Part shown: positions 10,401 to 18,495 of the stretch, in pieces
How positions within the stretch are numbered: the stretch's first letter is position 1
Layout: every line of letters starts with the position of its first letter
From: a virus
DNA: 64,000 nucleotides
Virus record (IMG/VR): IMGVR_UViG_3300035181_001003
Location: 24,309-88,308 of that record
Reading direction: 5' to 3' (one strand)
Notes under the pieces: generated by a model
Seen by the model: only the letters and a program-made list of their open reading frames with translations
The model's database searches: none
What the model was told of the DNA's origin: nothing
Position numbers and translations under genes: made by a program

Positions 10401-11112
10401 TAGTTGCATTGAAGCGAGTATAACCCGTTATATCAACACGCTGGGCAGTAGTGCCGGAAGGAGGAATGAAACCCTCTGTGCCTGGCAATGTGAGCATTGA
10501 CGTTGGAAGAGATATGACTGGATTGCCAGTAACTCCACTACCGTTAAGAATGCTAATTTGATTTGCTGTGCCAGTAATAGTTCTACCAGCAAATGTATCA
10601 GGAGCAGTCTGAACTAAAATACCATTGGTATTAAAGACAGCTAAAGCTGATAAAGTTTGATCTAACGGCTGTGCATCTGTAATTCCATATCCGCTAAGAG
10701 TAGTTGGATTAGAAGCAGAAATTACACGACCTTTTGAATCAGTAGTAATCTTTGTGTAGGTACCAGGAGTACCTACATCTGAAAGGTCTAATAGAAGAGT
10801 CTCATTGCCACCACTATTGATGACATCTTTAATGAGTGCAGCAGCAACTACTAACTTAGAGTTAAGATAGTTGGGCGTCGTATCAGTTGATGAAATCTTT
10901 ACGGCTTCGGAAAGTCCTTGAGAAAAACCGATCCAATCTGTATCGAGAGGACCGATCTTCTGAAATAACTGTCCATTTTGACGAATGAACAGCGAACCTA
11001 ATGGAGCTGTTTCACCAGCAATACTAGGGTCCGTTGTTCCTGTGAAAATACCTACAAGATCATCAAGGCTGATACCACCTTCAGCTGAGAATGAGAGACT
11101 GATATCCGCCAC
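7405..11112 (-). CDS. Long tail fibre protein, 1235 aa
   Basis: The start is GTG at 11112, with AAGG seven bases upstream. The protein is a fibre made of repeated 'TLAGYGITDAQPL', 'VTTDSKGRV' and 'GTANQI' modules, with one approximately 115-aa 'GDRVLVKNQSAPAENGIY' module (DNA about 9331-9666). The C-terminal 190 residues (SIALGSAATADAHDSIALG, then GDAQAGKYLLRTGT) match the C-terminus of the 864-aa neighbour. It ends in TAG, and a GGGGAG ribosome site for the next gene follows immediately. It is probably the longest fibre segment on this strand. Confidence 0.85.
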   Translation of the reverse strand: MADISLSFSAEGGISLDDLVGIFTGTTDPSIAGETAPLGSLFIRQNGQLFQKIGPLDTDWIGFSQGLSEAVKISSTDTTPNYLNSKLVVAAALIKDVINSGGNETLLLDLSDVGTPGTYTKITTDSKGRVISASNPTTLSGYGITDAQPLDQTLSALAVFNTNGILVQTAPDTFAGRTITGTANQISILNGSGVTGNPVISLPTSMLTLPGTEGFIPPSGTTAQRVDITGYTRFNATTSRLEYFDGTVWVQVDPSTGGTVTSIAVNAPSSGIQVSGSPITTSGTIVLSLANDLASVEGLNGLGFATRIATDTWTTRTINGTTGRVAVTNGDGISGSPTIDIDSAYVGQSSISTVGVINSGIWEGTVINTQFGGTGRSTIGNANTLLGVATTGTELEYKELVGGNGINLAPTPQQILISNTGVLKITGTANQVAVTPTLGTGYVTLSLPQNIDATASPVFAEVTVAADPTQPFHLATKHYVDNAIQGLQVKASVKAATTANVTLSGEQTIDGIVLVTGDRVLVKNQSAPAENGIYVVDAASWARAADVDDWAEVPAAFTFVEEGNTLQDTGWISTAISGGSLGTTAIEWVQFSSAGIIQAGTGLTKNGNVVSIANTAVSPGAGYNNFSVNAQGQVILASTIPYLTNNQTIVLGGDVSGSGTNAITTTLSATGVEAGTYTSVTVDTKGRVTAGTNPNTLAGYGITDAQPLNSYITAVTGLGNGIVIKDGDLAFSRAIIAGSSKVSVIDGDGIIGNPTVDVVEANLDLNNISGTLAITKGGTNLTTLGTSNQVLAVNVAANGLEYKTFTGTNIIVTSTDNEINFETVNNGTVTSVDVLGSTGITSTGGPVTSSGSIQLTLSAELQGLSALSALGFVTRTASNTYTARSIVSGASTISITNPMGTAGNIGLDLSTVGTPGNYYKVTTDIFGRVTSGATTIPWSVINLTPTTLAGYGITDAQPLNTILTGVVNSPFNGLMVKNGTSGVIRTIVATTPKIVVTNGDGSAGNPSIDLGTVNLGDLANAVVPTPLAGDSLVFDGTNWVNGSVTPKLYAEHHVSEVPPVAVGINSIALGSAATADAHDSIALGVQSLSRLPGITQANGRFATQGDAQAGKYLLRTGTINALTAEMFLDGTNGSERLQLASDMTWVWEATIIAHRTDSSDHAGFKIKGVTYCGASLNSITMLGNPTKEILARSDSSWDVSASVDPTQGSLKLTVKGATGQSIRWFAVVETTEVTN

Positions 11113-11131
11113 AAGACGTAACCTTTAAAAA

Positions 11132-12532
11132 TTAAACAATAACACCAACTCTACGTGCGATAACATTGACTGCGCCTGTTGATGCAACCCGAAGACGAAG
11201 ATCAGTTCCACTAAGGTCAACAGTAACTGTCAAGCCCATAATAGAAGCACCAATCTTAAGGGTAGCATAGCGTGTATAGTCTGCAGATACACCATTTGAA
11301 ACAGCATAAACTTCTGTAGAGTAAACATTTGTTGGGTCAGCAGCATTCTCAACTCTTACCAACCATTTAGCGCTAGCTGCACCGACTGCAGTATCAACTG
11401 TTTGAACCGCAGTGATATTAGTAACTGCAACTTGCTTGCTTGTTGTAGCAATTGCTGTATCAAGAGCTTGAACGTTAGCATTGGTGCTAACAGCTGGTGA
11501 TACATACTGTCCAGCAAGAACATTAGCACCAATCTGTGTATCAAGAGCTTGAATATTTTGGTTAATTTTTGCTGTTGGATCTACAAAGTTGCCAACTGCA
11601 ACATTAGGACCAAGTTCGCTGTCAAGAGTTGTGATAGCAGCAGAAAGCTTTTCACCAGCAGTAATGAAGTTACCAGCTGCAAGTGTTACACCAGTGAAGG
11701 TATCAAGAGCTTGGATATTTTTGTTAACAGTATTTGCTGGGGAGATGTGGTTACCAGCAGAAACATTAGCACCAATTTCTGTATCAAGAGCTTGAATGTT
11801 AGCATTTACAGTATTAGCTGGAGTAACATATGCGCCAAGATTTACATTAGCACCAATTTCACCATCTAATGCGCCGATAGCAACTTCAAGATTTGACCCA
11901 TCAGCAATGAAGTTTGTTGTGCTGTAAGTTGGAAGAACGTTACCAGAACCAGACTTACCAACGAAAGCGCGAATGTAACCTTCTTCGTCAAGAGAAGATT
12001 GGTCAGTAAGAACCCACTGAGTACCATTGTAAACGAATGTCTTACCAGCGGATGTACCAGATTGAATGTAGGTTGCATCACCAGAAGATTCTTGGTTGCT
12101 GTCTTCTGTGAATGTTCCTGTTGCTTGGTTGTAAATATAGATGTTCTTACCAAGACCACCAACGATAGCAGAGAAAAGAACTCTACCACCATCTGTAACT
12201 GTTACACCATCAACAACGATTGGCGATGTTGCTGTGGACGTTGGAAGAACTGTAGCTACGTTATCACGAACGATAGCTGGTTCTCTCCAAGAAATAGTAG
12301 CACCAACGGCGTCGTTGACATACTTTTCAGATGCCATCTTTTGCCATTTGACAACACCAACACCAGAAGCAATCTTCGTGTAAAGGGAACCGTCGGTGTT
12401 GTCTTGATATGTTGAACCTACTGGTGCAATTGATGTATCACCTGCTGCGCCTGGTGCTCCAGAACCCTGAAGTATTTGTACTGTTTCATCGAGCTCCAGG
12501 CCACGCTCAATGCGGAAAAAATCTTGTGACAT
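11132..12532 (-). CDS. Repeat-containing tail fibre protein, 466 aa
   Basis: The N-terminal region (FFRIERGLELDETVQILQG, then SLYTKIASGVGVVKWQKMA) resembles the virion-attachment part of phage fibres. Between about residues 215 and 365 there are five imperfect copies of a roughly 29-residue unit built around NIQALDTEIGANV..GN, which suggests a coiled or stacked shaft. The C-terminal 100 residues form a beta-rich domain (KWLVRVENAADPTNVYSTEV). A late-promoter-like AATAAATA lies about 55 nt upstream of the ATG. Confidence 0.8.
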   Translation of the reverse strand: MSQDFFRIERGLELDETVQILQGSGAPGAAGDTSIAPVGSTYQDNTDGSLYTKIASGVGVVKWQKMASEKYVNDAVGATISWREPAIVRDNVATVLPTSTATSPIVVDGVTVTDGGRVLFSAIVGGLGKNIYIYNQATGTFTEDSNQESSGDATYIQSGTSAGKTFVYNGTQWVLTDQSSLDEEGYIRAFVGKSGSGNVLPTYSTTNFIADGSNLEVAIGALDGEIGANVNLGAYVTPANTVNANIQALDTEIGANVSAGNHISPANTVNKNIQALDTFTGVTLAAGNFITAGEKLSAAITTLDSELGPNVAVGNFVDPTAKINQNIQALDTQIGANVLAGQYVSPAVSTNANVQALDTAIATTSKQVAVTNITAVQTVDTAVGAASAKWLVRVENAADPTNVYSTEVYAVSNGVSADYTRYATLKIGASIMGLTVTVDLSGTDLRLRVASTGAVNVIARRVGVIV

Positions 12533-12585
12533 TTAGTGTCTCCTAAAAATTAGCCCGACAAACGAGCAGTTGAGTTTATAAATCT

Positions 12586-12593
12586 TATTTATT
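12586..12593 (-). promoter_or_regulatory. T4-type late promoter (AATAAATA)
   Basis: The minus strand reads AATAAATA, one base from the T4 late consensus TATAAATA. It lies about 55 nt upstream of the 466-aa fibre gene and just after the 254-aa gene. The position fits late expression of fibre genes. Confidence 0.45.
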
Positions 12594-12605
12594 AGATATG
12601 GTCTG

Positions 12606-13370
12606 TTATAGTGAAAGATGTGCCACTGATACAGTAACGGACATAAGCGGCTCAGAATTTGTCCAAGCTAGCGCAAGCGTGTTGTTTGCTTGGTCCAGGA
12701 CAATGTTAATCGATCCAAGGAAGTCATATCCAATCCTGTTAGTTCTTGTCCAGTCAACTGTTTCATTAGTGGTGTCAACTAACCCTTGAATAATAGCTAA
12801 TACTTCAAATGTTTGAGCTAAGCCATTGGCAGGACAGAAGAGAGTTACCCAGAACTTATGACCTCTTTTAAGATCAGAGTAGGGAATTGGGGTAGAGACT
12901 GATGTTGTCCAAGCTGGATCAACTACTACAGGGTCTTGGTTAGAACCAGAGATGCTTCCACCAGTTCCAGGAGAGCCGGGATCGCCTTTATCTCCCTTGT
13001 CGCCTTTATCTCCCTTAGGACCAGGGATAGCATCCGGCTGAAGGAACGCTTGCCGCATAGTTTCAGCTGTAACTCTATGATCAACAAGAGTATCGCCTGC
13101 AGCCCAGTCTTGTGCTATCGTTCCTTCTTGGCCGCGGCCAGCCGCGTCGATGATGAGCGTATCGCCAGCACGTGCGATGATTTTTACAATTTCACGCTTA
13201 GATGGGTTGGCTACGTCTTCAAGCGTAACAAGAAAGAACTCGCCAGGATTTAATGGGAGCGGAAATTCAGCGCCAAGACCCGGCTGAACCTGAATAGATG
13301 TAGCTGAAATTCCAAGAGGCGCGTTTAAAAGTGAAACCGCGTTATTCGCGAATAGCTGCAATAGACTCAT
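12606..13370 (-). CDS. Fibre-base protein with a short collagen-like segment
   Basis: A 254-aa protein. Residues 1-110 form a beta-rich domain (LGISATSIQVQPGLG, REIVKIIARAGDTL, QEGTIAQDWAAGDTL) commonly found at the virion-proximal end of phage fibre proteins. A Gly-X-Y run (GPKGDKGDKGDKGDPGSPG) follows near residue 117 and then a globular beta domain. The collagen-like stretch suggests trimerisation. The gene overlaps the start of 13367-13585 by 4 nt. Confidence 0.75.
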   Translation of the reverse strand: MSLLQLFANNAVSLLNAPLGISATSIQVQPGLGAEFPLPLNPGEFFLVTLEDVANPSKREIVKIIARAGDTLIIDAAGRGQEGTIAQDWAAGDTLVDHRVTAETMRQAFLQPDAIPGPKGDKGDKGDKGDPGSPGTGGSISGSNQDPVVVDPAWTTSVSTPIPYSDLKRGHKFWVTLFCPANGLAQTFEVLAIIQGLVDTTNETVDWTRTNRIGYDFLGSINIVLDQANNTLALAWTNSEPLMSVTVSVAHLSL

Positions 13371-13585
13371 TGTACAGAGCCTCCAAATTCTTCAGCAAGC
13401 TTACTTAGAGCCGAAATGCTCTTTGGTTTTACTTGGGATACCCTTGTTTCAAATTGTTCAGCATCAATATAGGGAATCAGAACTGTGGCCTTTTCAAAGC
13501 CCATCTCAACTTCAAAAAGCTGATACTTTACCTTTGGCGTCTTAGCGTCTTCCGCTAATCCCGATATTAACCCAAATTTTGACAT
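13367..13585 (-). CDS. Small hypothetical protein, 72 aa
   Basis: Not recognised. It is a soluble, charged protein (KFGLISGLAEDAKTPKVKYQ at the N-terminus), translationally coupled by a 4-nt overlap to the collagen-containing fibre-base gene. That coupling suggests a structural or assembly role in the same unit. Confidence 0.6.
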   Translation of the reverse strand: MSKFGLISGLAEDAKTPKVKYQLFEVEMGFEKATVLIPYIDAEQFETRVSQVKPKSISALSKLAEEFGGSVQ

Positions 13586-13610
13586 GGCACTTCCACATTG
13601 ATTCTATTAT

Positions 13611-13838
13611 TTAGTGCAGAAAGGCAAAAAGCAGCGTCCCGATTGAGACCACTATGGCCGTGGCTGAAACTACCATAACAGCTAGAAACCTTGACTTCAA
13701 GTCTGACATTTGAGCCTGAGCATCAATAACAGCGCATTGGTAATCAGCACATGTGTGTTTTAGCTTCTTAACATCATCTTCAAGAAAGTTTTTAAATTCA
13801 TCGTGTGTTACAATTTCCTGTCCGAGTAATTTAGCCAT
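13611..13838 (-). CDS. Small C-tail-anchored membrane protein, 75 aa
   Basis: The first 50 residues are hydrophilic and helical (EDDVKKLKHTCADYQCAV), followed by one strong transmembrane helix at about residues 51-73 (FLAVMVVSATAIVVSIGTLL) ending in FAFLH. The topology resembles small phage lysis or superinfection membrane proteins, but one helix and no partner gene nearby do not allow a call of holin or spanin. Confidence 0.6.
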   Translation of the reverse strand: MAKLLGQEIVTHDEFKNFLEDDVKKLKHTCADYQCAVIDAQAQMSDLKSRFLAVMVVSATAIVVSIGTLLFAFLH

Positions 13839-13839
13839 T

Positions 13840-14340
13840 TCAAACTCCAGTATAGTGCTTGTAGTATTTTAAAAATTCTTCACGATTAAAGGCACTGCCA
13901 CCAAGAGCTGGCGTGATGTCAAGTATCTGCTTTAAACGATGGTAAACACCATTAGAGTCCTTCACAAAGAGTCCTTTGTTAATTCCGAGGGATTTTGATT
14001 TGAGCTTCAAGCTATCAACCTCCGCCTTCTCCTTGCCTACATCATCATCGTCAGAGATGTTGTCGGTAAGAACGACTATCTTGTCGTCTGGTTGTGGGAG
14101 CTGCTGAAGACGCTTTATCTTTCCAAGTGCTTGGAAAATCTTAGCACCCTTCAAATAGTCTACCTTGGTCCCATTGATTGACGCGATGTCAAAGAAGTAA
14201 ACAAGTGCAACACCTCCACCATCAACTGGTTTAGCGTAGACAGCTGGACCACCATCCTTATAGTTGGTGTACTCAACTACCTTGTACTTAGCACCATCCC
14301 TTGTTTCAATGGTATCTTTATAGAGCGGAACTACTAACAT
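13840..14340 (-). CDS. Hypothetical protein, 166 aa
   Basis: Not recognised. The N-terminal half is beta-rich (VPLYKDTIETRDGAKYKVVE, then AVYAKPVDGGGVALVYFFD), reminiscent of a small beta-barrel. The middle is acidic (TDNISDDDDVGKEKAEVD). It lies in a run of small leftward genes between the fibre-base gene and the predicted internal head proteins, with one base separating it from 13611-13838. Confidence 0.6.
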   Translation of the reverse strand: MLVVPLYKDTIETRDGAKYKVVEYTNYKDGGPAVYAKPVDGGGVALVYFFDIASINGTKVDYLKGAKIFQALGKIKRLQQLPQPDDKIVVLTDNISDDDDVGKEKAEVDSLKLKSKSLGINKGLFVKDSNGVYHRLKQILDITPALGGSAFNREEFLKYYKHYTGV

Positions 14341-14352
14341 GTTTGTCCTAGG

Positions 14353-14685
14353 TTAAACTGGAATGACTCTATAAACTTTAGAAGAACCTTCTGGCTCTAA
14401 GTCATAAAGACGATCTACCTCATCTTGGGCTTCATCTTCTGTTACGAAGACAGCAAGCTCTTTACCAATAAAGTCGCCACCATCATCGATGATACCACCG
14501 TGAACAGCGTACTCTTCACCATTACCCTCTTGAGCAATTTCTTCCTCACGAAGCTGTCGAATGTAATTCTTGAAGCTAACGCGTGAGCCTCTTGATTCAA
14601 GAACCGCTTCCTCATTGTAGACCTTTTGTTTCTTCTTAATGCCTGCCCGTGGCTGGTGATGTTCGTATTCTGAGCTTTTAGCCAT
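14353..14685 (-). CDS. Hypothetical protein, 110 aa
   Basis: Not recognised. The N-terminus is basic (KSSEYEHHQPRAGIKKKQK) and the rest acidic (DEAQDEVDRLYDLEPEGS). It sits about 28 nt downstream of a late-promoter-like CATAAATA, so it is probably expressed late with the neighbouring structural genes. Confidence 0.6.
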   Translation of the reverse strand: MAKSSEYEHHQPRAGIKKKQKVYNEEAVLESRGSRVSFKNYIRQLREEEIAQEGNGEEYAVHGGIIDDGGDFIGKELAVFVTEDEAQDEVDRLYDLEPEGSSKVYRVIPV

Positions 14686-14712
14686 ATCTCCTAATCCTCT
14701 TGATTAACATTT

Positions 14713-14720
14713 TATTTATG
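14713..14720 (-). promoter_or_regulatory. T4-type late promoter (CATAAATA)
   Basis: The minus strand reads CATAAATA, one base from T4 late TATAAATA. It lies in the gap between the 374-aa gene and the 110-aa gene at the spacing expected for a late promoter serving 14353-14685. Confidence 0.5.
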
Positions 14721-14729
14721 GGTGTCAGG

Positions 14730-15854
14730 TTACTTAGCACCCTTCATCACTGTCAGCTGAATCTGGGTAGGTTTAGCTGATCCCTTTCCTCTTGGGTTTC
14801 TAACCTCAAGCTTAAAGTTCATAGTGACGCTATGCAGGTAGATGTTGATCTGCTTTCTATCCTTTGACGGATAACAAATCTTCGTCACAACAAGGTCCTT
14901 GAGAAGTGATTTATTGACGTAGTCAGCATCGATCTTTAGCGCCTTAAAGTCCTTACCCGTGTGGCGGAGATAGTAGTAGTTCGAACCCCACATTTTCTGC
15001 ATAATCTTGTGAACAGCTGATTCTGACGTTACCTTCTTTGACATTTCCTCAACATCATCAAAGTCAAGGTCATCACCACTTTGTGATGCTTCCAAACCAG
15101 CGGTAATTTTCTTTGGGTCAAGACCAAATGGAGCTAGCCACGTCTTCCATTCTGAAGAGTTAGTGTTGACAGTTAAGTCGTCATTGAATGCAGCTGATAG
15201 GCCGAACTGCCCAACAGTTTTACCATCTTGATTCTTTATTGAGATGTACTTCTTATCTCCATTCTTTAGCTCGACGATAACATCAGCGATGATCTTACCA
15301 ATATCATCTGGTGATAAGTCTCCCGAGCGCTTAGTGGAACCAGAACGAGCTGTAACATTCGCGATGTTCGTGATCTTAAAGACGGGGTCTACCTTTTCAA
15401 GGGCCTTGAAAGCAGCTTCTGCTTCTTCAGAGCTTTCAATTCCACCAACCAAGTTGTCCATCTTTACTAGTATATCCTTCTCAAAGTTCTCACCTTTGTT
15501 ACCACCCCGAGCTACGACTACATCGTAGATAATTCCTTCACACTCAAATGAAACGCTTGAAAACTTGCTTGAATTGGCTGATAGATCATTTGTCTTGGCA
15601 TTAGAGATACCAAGCTTCTTTGCATCTGGTGTCTTAAGAACCTTCTCAATGCGAGCTAGGATTAGGTCAAGCTCATCATCCTTGTCAGTTGGCTTAACAC
15701 GAATCTGGTATTGGTTAGAAATGTTATAGTCTGAACCGCGCTTGCCTCTCATCTCCTCAACACCTGCCTTATTGCAGATGAATGGGACAAGAAATTCTGC
15801 AGCCTTTGCTGCCTCGGTAGGCGCTCGCTCTATAAGAAATTGGAGTAGTTTCAT
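14730..15854 (-). CDS. Predicted internal-head protein with nuclease-like core, 374 aa
   Basis: The first residues (MKLLQFLIERAP) resemble T4 capsid-targeting leaders such as MKTYQEFIAE, with a candidate prohead-protease site after LIE (residue 9). Around residues 180-210 a pattern LSPDDIGKIIADVIVELKNG followed by KKYISIKNQDG is compatible with a PD-(D/E)xK-type nuclease core (D...ExK, ISIK), which I regard as tentative. The start overlaps the stop of the ADP-ribosyltransferase gene (ATGA), so the two are translationally coupled. The function is inferred: a DNA-acting protein packaged in the capsid. Confidence 0.6.
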   Translation of the reverse strand: MKLLQFLIERAPTEAAKAAEFLVPFICNKAGVEEMRGKRGSDYNISNQYQIRVKPTDKDDELDLILARIEKVLKTPDAKKLGISNAKTNDLSANSSKFSSVSFECEGIIYDVVVARGGNKGENFEKDILVKMDNLVGGIESSEEAEAAFKALEKVDPVFKITNIANVTARSGSTKRSGDLSPDDIGKIIADVIVELKNGDKKYISIKNQDGKTVGQFGLSAAFNDDLTVNTNSSEWKTWLAPFGLDPKKITAGLEASQSGDDLDFDDVEEMSKKVTSESAVHKIMQKMWGSNYYYLRHTGKDFKALKIDADYVNKSLLKDLVVTKICYPSKDRKQINIYLHSVTMNFKLEVRNPRGKGSAKPTQIQLTVMKGAK

Positions 15855-17551
15855 TTAATATCCTGAATGTCAGATTGTAATTGTTCAAGCATCTGAATCA
15901 TTTCGTAATTGCGGTACGCCTTACGAATTAGGTTCAACATCATCTTTATTGCTTCATTTAGATCACCTGGTTTTGCTACACCAATCTTATTGTAGAAGGC
16001 ATTTACTACTTCATCGATGACCGGTTTCTGCTTTGCCGAGCCAAACATTGCGAACCCTGCTGGTACAGGAAGATCAATGCCCAGCGCGCTAGCAAGATTA
16101 CCAAATGCAACTTGTCCCTCACGATCAACTATTCTTCCCTGAAGTAGTAGCTGCTTTTCAAGGTCAGCAAGATCGTAGCACTTAATGGTTGCACGGTACT
16201 CTTCACTGGAAAGTTCGTGCATCTTACCCTTAGCATTTGGATTTTTATCTGACTTGAACTTTGAATGATTGATGGTGTTTCTGAAACGCGTAACTACCTT
16301 CTTAAGCGACTGAACCTTTTCACGAAGCTCATCACTGTGAGCATACTTGTCATTGAGTAGATCATCATCTTGCAGATAATCAAGGTTGTGCTTGTAGAAG
16401 TCAAGCAGCTTATCATAGGCGTGAAGCGTTGCGGTCGTTGCACTGTTGAGAATAAGCTTCTTAAAGAGGGAGGTATTGTTAAGAATTTTTACTGAACTCG
16501 AACCCCAAATGTTCTGCTTTAATTCCTTAGCTGATACGTCTATGAGATCGCTAACCTTAAAGGTTTGTGAAAGCTCTTCGGTCGCCTTGATAGCTTTGCT
16601 GACTGGCAGGTCTTCATCAGCAGCCGTGCTCATCGATGGGTCAACTTCACCATTGACAGTGAACTTGTGAACGACTCTGGTAAGGTATTCGCCTGGCTGA
16701 AGAAGCATCTCACCTTCATTACCATGCTTGCCATTAAGCGTTACTAACTGGGTGTCCAAAAGTATGTCTTCTGGATTCGCGAATGTCGAAATAACGTAGC
16801 CAAGGGCTCCATCTATCTCGTGCTTTTCGATTTGACTGTCAAACCATCCCATCATAGCACTAACGTGACTTGATGCAGGTCCGTACTTTGCAAATTGGAT
16901 CGCAATGCTCTTGTCAGTTGTCCAGCTGGAAGGACGGTCCCACTTAAGGTCAACTTCACGTCCACCTTCACGTATTGTCTTTAGGAATTTTAGACCATCA
17001 CCAATCTCAAGGGTGCCATCGTACTTTTCGCGCGACCCAAGATCGCTGTTGTTAAACAGCAGACCACGGTAAAGAAGGACTCTCTTGTTCGGCCTAACCC
17101 CTGGAAGGCTTTTCAGCTCAGCTAAAGCCCACTTTGGTAAGTTAAAGTAGCGACCTGATGTATTGATCCACTTACTAAGCTCACGCTTGAGTTCAGCTGA
17201 CATTGATCCGCGATCTACTGCGGAGTACTCCTTGAAAACAATGTTAACCATGTCCTGAATTTGATAAAGGTCTGCTTGGGTAAGATCCTTGCCCTGCTTC
17301 TTCTTAAGATCGTCAAACTCTAACTTGTTAATTTCCTTGATGCTGTGACGTGCTGCAATGAAATCTCTTACTTCTTGGTTGTTGAAGAAGTAGTACTTAA
17401 GGGTTGCAAGAAAACCGTCCTTGTCTCTGATGTTCTCAAGTGACAAGTCCTTGTCGAAGATAATAGCTGCACGCTTATCCTTCTTGATAGCCTTCTTGAG
17501 ATCAGAAATTTTAAGGGAACTTGCTTCCTGAAGAAGTTTTAAGAGATACAT
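15851..17551 (-). CDS. Alt-like mono-ADP-ribosyltransferase, predicted internal head protein
   Basis: The open frame runs from an ATG at 17833, but I prefer the ATG at 17551. From there the protein begins MYLLKLLQEASS, another leader ending in hydrophobic-x-Glu, and a late-promoter-like CATAAATA lies 33 nt upstream. Numbered from 17833, the R-S-E class motifs are Arg256 in LLYRGL, Ser302-Ser303-Trp-Thr305, and Glu373-Gly-Glu375 in NEGEMLLQPGEY. These define arginine-type ADP-ribosyltransferases such as T4 Alt and ModA/B, which modify host RNA polymerase and other proteins. The C-terminal 260 residues are helical and unassigned. No strong ribosome site precedes 17551, so the exact start is uncertain. 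Confidence 0.75.
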   Translation of the reverse strand: MYLLKLLQEASSLKISDLKKAIKKDKRAAIIFDKDLSLENIRDKDGFLATLKYYFFNNQEVRDFIAARHSIKEINKLEFDDLKKKQGKDLTQADLYQIQDMVNIVFKEYSAVDRGSMSAELKRELSKWINTSGRYFNLPKWALAELKSLPGVRPNKRVLLYRGLLFNNSDLGSREKYDGTLEIGDGLKFLKTIREGGREVDLKWDRPSSWTTDKSIAIQFAKYGPASSHVSAMMGWFDSQIEKHEIDGALGYVISTFANPEDILLDTQLVTLNGKHGNEGEMLLQPGEYLTRVVHKFTVNGEVDPSMSTAADEDLPVSKAIKATEELSQTFKVSDLIDVSAKELKQNIWGSSSVKILNNTSLFKKLILNSATTATLHAYDKLLDFYKHNLDYLQDDDLLNDKYAHSDELREKVQSLKKVVTRFRNTINHSKFKSDKNPNAKGKMHELSSEEYRATIKCYDLADLEKQLLLQGRIVDREGQVAFGNLASALGIDLPVPAGFAMFGSAKQKPVIDEVVNAFYNKIGVAKPGDLNEAIKMMLNLIRKAYRNYEMIQMLEQLQSDIQDIK

Positions 17552-17583
17552 TTTTGAGTTTATCTGAGCAGAATCGATAAAAC

Positions 17584-17591
17584 TATTTATG
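17584..17591 (-). promoter_or_regulatory. T4-type late promoter (CATAAATA)
   Basis: The minus strand reads CATAAATA about 33 nt upstream of the preferred ADP-ribosyltransferase start at 17551. It lies inside the longer open frame, which supports the shorter start and late expression. Confidence 0.45.
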
Positions 17592-17596
17592 AAATC

Positions 17597-18086
17597 CTGC
17601 TCGTAAATCCAAAGGGTTCGAGGCTTATCCTTGTGTTCTGGCTTAGCAAATACTGCTTCAATGATGTCTGAGATGATAGCCAAATCACCACCTCCTAAAC
17701 CAGCACCTATTAAAGGGTAGTGAATAGTCATCCTGCAGCCATCTGGATCGAGGTATTGAATACTTTCTGACGCTGACGCTACCTGTTCAAAGCACTTCTG
17801 AACAGCTTGGTAGCTAACGTACTTCGTTCCCATTCTGCCGTAGTTGAGCTGTGTTATGCAGTTTGCTATGAACAGGCTTGGAGTGACGGGGCGATAGAAT
17901 AACCTGTCCCATTAGATCAGCAGGCTTGTTTTTCTGACAGGCTTCAACATAATCACCATAGGCTTGCGGATATCTCTACTTGATGTGAAGAGCTGTGCCC
18001 GAACCCATAACACCCTGTGCATTGCACCCATGAACGATGATGCCATATTGGGCATCAAGAATGTCACCAAATTTAATTTGTTTCAT
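17597..18086 (-). pseudogene. Broken macro-domain (ADP-ribose-binding) gene
   Basis: An ATG at 18086 opens a frame reading IKFGDILDAQYGIIVHGCNA, then QGVMGSGTALHIK, the N-terminal half of a Poa1-type macro domain. A TAG near 17978 interrupts it before RYPQAYGDYVEACQK. A frame change near 17905 then leads into FIANCITQLNYGRMGTKYVS and the C-terminal half HYPLIGAGLGGGDLAIIS, which is in frame with the 660-aa open frame. One stop plus one frameshift therefore separate two clear halves of one domain. Macro domains bind or hydrolyse ADP-ribose, and this one sits directly upstream of an ADP-ribosyltransferase. Confidence 0.75.
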
Positions 18087-18495
18087 AGATAGCTTTATTC
18101 GCCGCCGCGTTATCTTTAAATTCAGACATGCGAGCTTCTGAATAATTAGAGAAGCCAATTATTTCTCTAACATAAGCTGATACTTCAGATGGAAGTCCGT
18201 GTCTAGAAGCTAAGACAGATCCGATTAATTGATCAATGATTGGAGTACCATCTAAATTGATAGTACCCCAAGGCATTGCGTCTCTAGCAGCTGTATCACG
18301 CAGGGATTTTACAGCTTGCTTTGTAGAGAATTGAATATCCTTAGGACAAATATAGATCCAGTAATCATACTGCTTTTCAGCTGTAGGCTTAAGCATGAAG
18401 GATATTCCTCCATTAATACCTGGAACTAACTGGGCTGTAGTTCTATCAAAGAACTGTCGGCGGAGATGTCTAAAGATTTCAAGATTATCGGTCAT
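18073..18495 (-). CDS. Hypothetical protein, 140 aa
   Basis: Not recognised. I use the ATG at 18495, which overlaps the end of 18485-18856, rather than an upstream in-frame ATG lying inside that gene. The protein contains GINGGISFMLKPTAEKQYDYW and is mixed alpha/beta. Its end overlaps the macro-gene start by 14 nt. The three genes 18856 to 17597 look like one transcription unit. Confidence 0.6.
   Translation of the reverse strand: MTDNLEIFRHLRRQFFDRTTAQLVPGINGGISFMLKPTAEKQYDYWIYICPKDIQFSTKQAVKSLRDTAARDAMPWGTINLDGTPIIDQLIGSVLASRHGLPSEVSAYVREIIGFSNYSEARMSEFKDNAAANKAIYETN

Noticed and set aside
12960-13020. Gly-X-Y run as evidence of a cellular collagen gene
   Set aside because: Short collagen-like repeats are common in phage fibre proteins, and the flanking domains are fibre-type.
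13611-13838. Holin call for the 75-aa membrane protein
   Set aside because: It has a single C-terminal transmembrane helix and no endolysin or spanin gene is adjacent, so the evidence is insufficient.
17552-17833. The 660-aa frame from 17833 as the true ADP-ribosyltransferase
   Set aside because: Its first 79 residues are the second half of a broken macro domain, while a leader-like start and a late promoter sit at 17551-17591. I kept it as an alternative start only.
17976-18086. TAG read as a sense codon in the macro-domain gene
   Set aside because: TAG is a normal stop elsewhere, for example ending the 1235-aa fibre at 7405 just before a ribosome site for the next gene. A frameshift is also needed to restore the macro domain, so recoding does not explain it.
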